NCBI GenBank assembly: GCA_036490515.1 | Contig: DASXDU010000001.1 | Coordinates: forward strand, 310,001-374,000 | Direction: 5' to 3' | DNA length: 64,000 nt | Origin: Palsa-1150 sp036490515 | GTDB lineage: Bacteria; Myxococcota_A; Polyangia; Polyangiales; Polyangiaceae | Shown: piece by piece, positions 63,163 to 64,000 of the stretch | Position numbering within the stretch: the first letter of the stretch is position 1 | Layout of the letters: the number at the start of each line of letters is the position of its first letter | Position numbers and translations under genes: made by a program | Notes under the pieces: model-generated | Seen by the model: only the letters and a program-made list of their open reading frames with translations | What the model was told of the DNA's origin: nothing | Databases searched by the model: none

Positions 63163-63504
63163 GTGGCGGACCCCAAGCAACCGACGACCGCGCCGCCGCC
63201 GTTCGACCCGGAGGCGTTCGCAAAGAGCTCCGAGACGAACCTGCGCGTCGGGTCCGGGGCGGCGTCCGACATGCGCCGCACCACGCAGATCCTGCCGCCG
63301 CCGCCGCTCAACAAGCGCGTGCGGCTGGCCGTGCCGATCGAGGATCTGGAGTGGTTCGAGCTGAGCGCCGAGGCTCGCGGCCTCCTCGGGCGGCTCGACG
63401 GGAAGCACACGCTCCTCGAGATCATGGAGGGGAATCCCTCGCCGACCCTGCTCAAGTCCATCGCCGAGCTCCACGACGCGCGCCTGCTCGCATTCGAGGG
63501 GTGA
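63163..63504 (+). CDS. small conserved-looking protein, winged-helix-like
   Basis: The 113-residue protein has a Pro-rich N-terminal linker and a C-terminal core with VRLAVPIEDLEWFELSAEARG, GRLDGKHTLLEIMEG and SIAELHDARLLAF. The strand-helix-helix order matches the protein at 25617-25943 (GFVLSLVDGRCTVEMI, LLRDLGAIEL). The fold may be a PqqD-like or winged-helix unit. No function is known. The GTG start at 63163 is supported by the TATAAT box just upstream. Confidence 0.7.
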   Translation: MADPKQPTTAPPPFDPEAFAKSSETNLRVGSGAASDMRRTTQILPPPPLNKRVRLAVPIEDLEWFELSAEARGLLGRLDGKHTLLEIMEGNPSPTLLKSIAELHDARLLAFEG

Positions 63505-63605
63505 TCCCCGTCGCCGCCCGGCATTTCGTCACGAAGAAGTTTCACGGATGGACGAGGCCCGCCCCACGGGCCCGATAGACATGGCAGGCGAGGAGAAGCG
63601 AAGCC

Positions 63606-64000
63606 ATGGCACTCGCCGCCGAGCTCCCGGACCTCGCCGAAGGCATCGAATCGGTTCGCCCCGAGGACGTCGAGGGCGTCCGGTCCGGCGTCCCCGAGAA
63701 GCTCGCCGCCCTTCGCCCGCTGCTGCGAGGAGGCCGGCTGCGCGCCCTCGTCCGGGACGTCGGGACGCTCTTCGAGATCCTCCTCGACCGCTCGTTTCCT
63801 CTCCCCTGGCGGGCGACCGCCGCGATCGTCTTCGGCCTCGGGTACTTCCTCATGTCCGTCGACCTCATCCCCGACGTCCTTCCCGTCGTCGGGTTCCTCG
63901 ACGACGCGGCCGTCCTCGCCGAGATCGTCTACCTCCTCTCGGGCGACATCCGCCGCTTCCGCGAGCACCGTGCGGCCATCACGCTCCAGGCGATCGACCC
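63606..64000 (+). CDS. DUF1232 (YkvA-like) membrane protein, 3' truncated by the window
   Basis: From the ATG at 63606 (AGGAGA about 11 bases upstream) the frame stays open to the window end. The visible part has an amphipathic Ala/Leu-rich N-terminal region, then RDVGTLFEILLDRSFPLPWRA, a hydrophobic segment AAIVFGLGYFLMSVDLIPD and VLPVVGFLDDAAVLAEIVYLL, the hallmark of DUF1232/YkvA proteins. It is a small inner-membrane protein of unknown role. GGCCCG-CCCCA-CGGGCC at 63556-63573 forms a hairpin between it and the previous gene. Confidence 0.85.
   Translation, partial: MALAAELPDLAEGIESVRPEDVEGVRSGVPEKLAALRPLLRGGRLRALVRDVGTLFEILLDRSFPLPWRATAAIVFGLGYFLMSVDLIPDVLPVVGFLDDAAVLAEIVYLLSGDIRRFREHRAAITLQAID

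Overview
The window is a very GC-rich, densely coding bacterial chromosome segment. It looks like a myxobacterium of the Polyangiales type (phylum Myxococcota). The reasons are several membrane-anchored Ser/Thr kinases, sigma54 activators with FHA domains, at least a dozen lipoproteins with long Asp/Ala/Gly spacers behind the lipobox, and one protein with a MYXO-CTERM sorting tail. No phage, transposase, CRISPR array or rRNA gene was seen. Genus-level assignment is not possible from the sequence alone.

Layout. 1-2.6 kb: the 3' part of a GAF-PAS-AAA+ sigma54 activator, then a cyclic-nucleotide-binding DUF1003 membrane protein. 2.6-4.7 kb: a dispersed repeat, serS, a 42-bp tandem array and tRNA-Cys. 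4.8-10.3 kb: a Uma2-family protein, a pentapeptide-repeat protein, and a translationally coupled lipoprotein/kinase/membrane-sensor operon. 10.4-19.8 kb: a small lipoprotein, a solitary heavy-metal RND pump, a TPR-sulfotransferase, an exported methyltransferase fused to a jelly-roll-like domain, and a Cys-repeat lipoprotein. 19.8-25.6 kb: signalling module A (membrane sensor and kinase, divergent FHA-sigma54 activator) flanked by lipoproteins. 25.6-29 kb: small regulator-like genes, a lipoprotein esterase, rpiA and a Cys-rich lipoprotein. 29-36 kb: a large secreted lipoprotein plus zinc metalloprotease operon ending in a clear terminator. 36-44.4 kb: a methyltransferase, a kelch lipoprotein, about 1 kb of degenerate 21-bp repeats, a divergent pair of beta-propeller lipoproteins, and a DUF3224/DoxX/ArsR/SRPBCC cluster. 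44.4-48.6 kb: a two-gene exported operon with a pectate-lyase-fold MYXO-CTERM protein. 48.7-53.4 kb: signalling module B, a paralogue of module A. 53.4-64 kb: a thioredoxin-like lipoprotein, two Hsp20 genes, DUF6600, GNAT, a large palindromic repeat, a penicillin-acylase-family lipoprotein, a LamG lipoprotein, a COQ4-like gene with a divergent TetR regulator, and two small genes, the last cut by the window end.

How the genes work together. Two syntenic paralogous modules (20.8-24.5 kb and 48.7-52.4 kb) each combine a two-TM protein with a conserved Cys hairpin, a single-TM Ser/Thr kinase with a conserved Cys-bounded C-terminal tail, and a divergently transcribed FHA-AAA+ sigma54 activator of identical length (442 aa). 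A lipoprotein sharing a distinctive N-terminal motif lies beside each activator. A third operon (6.2-10.3 kb) has lipoprotein, kinase and sensor without an activator. I read these as envelope-stress or surface-sensing circuits that feed sigma54 transcription. That function is inference. Much of the rest of the window encodes exported proteins that such circuits could control.
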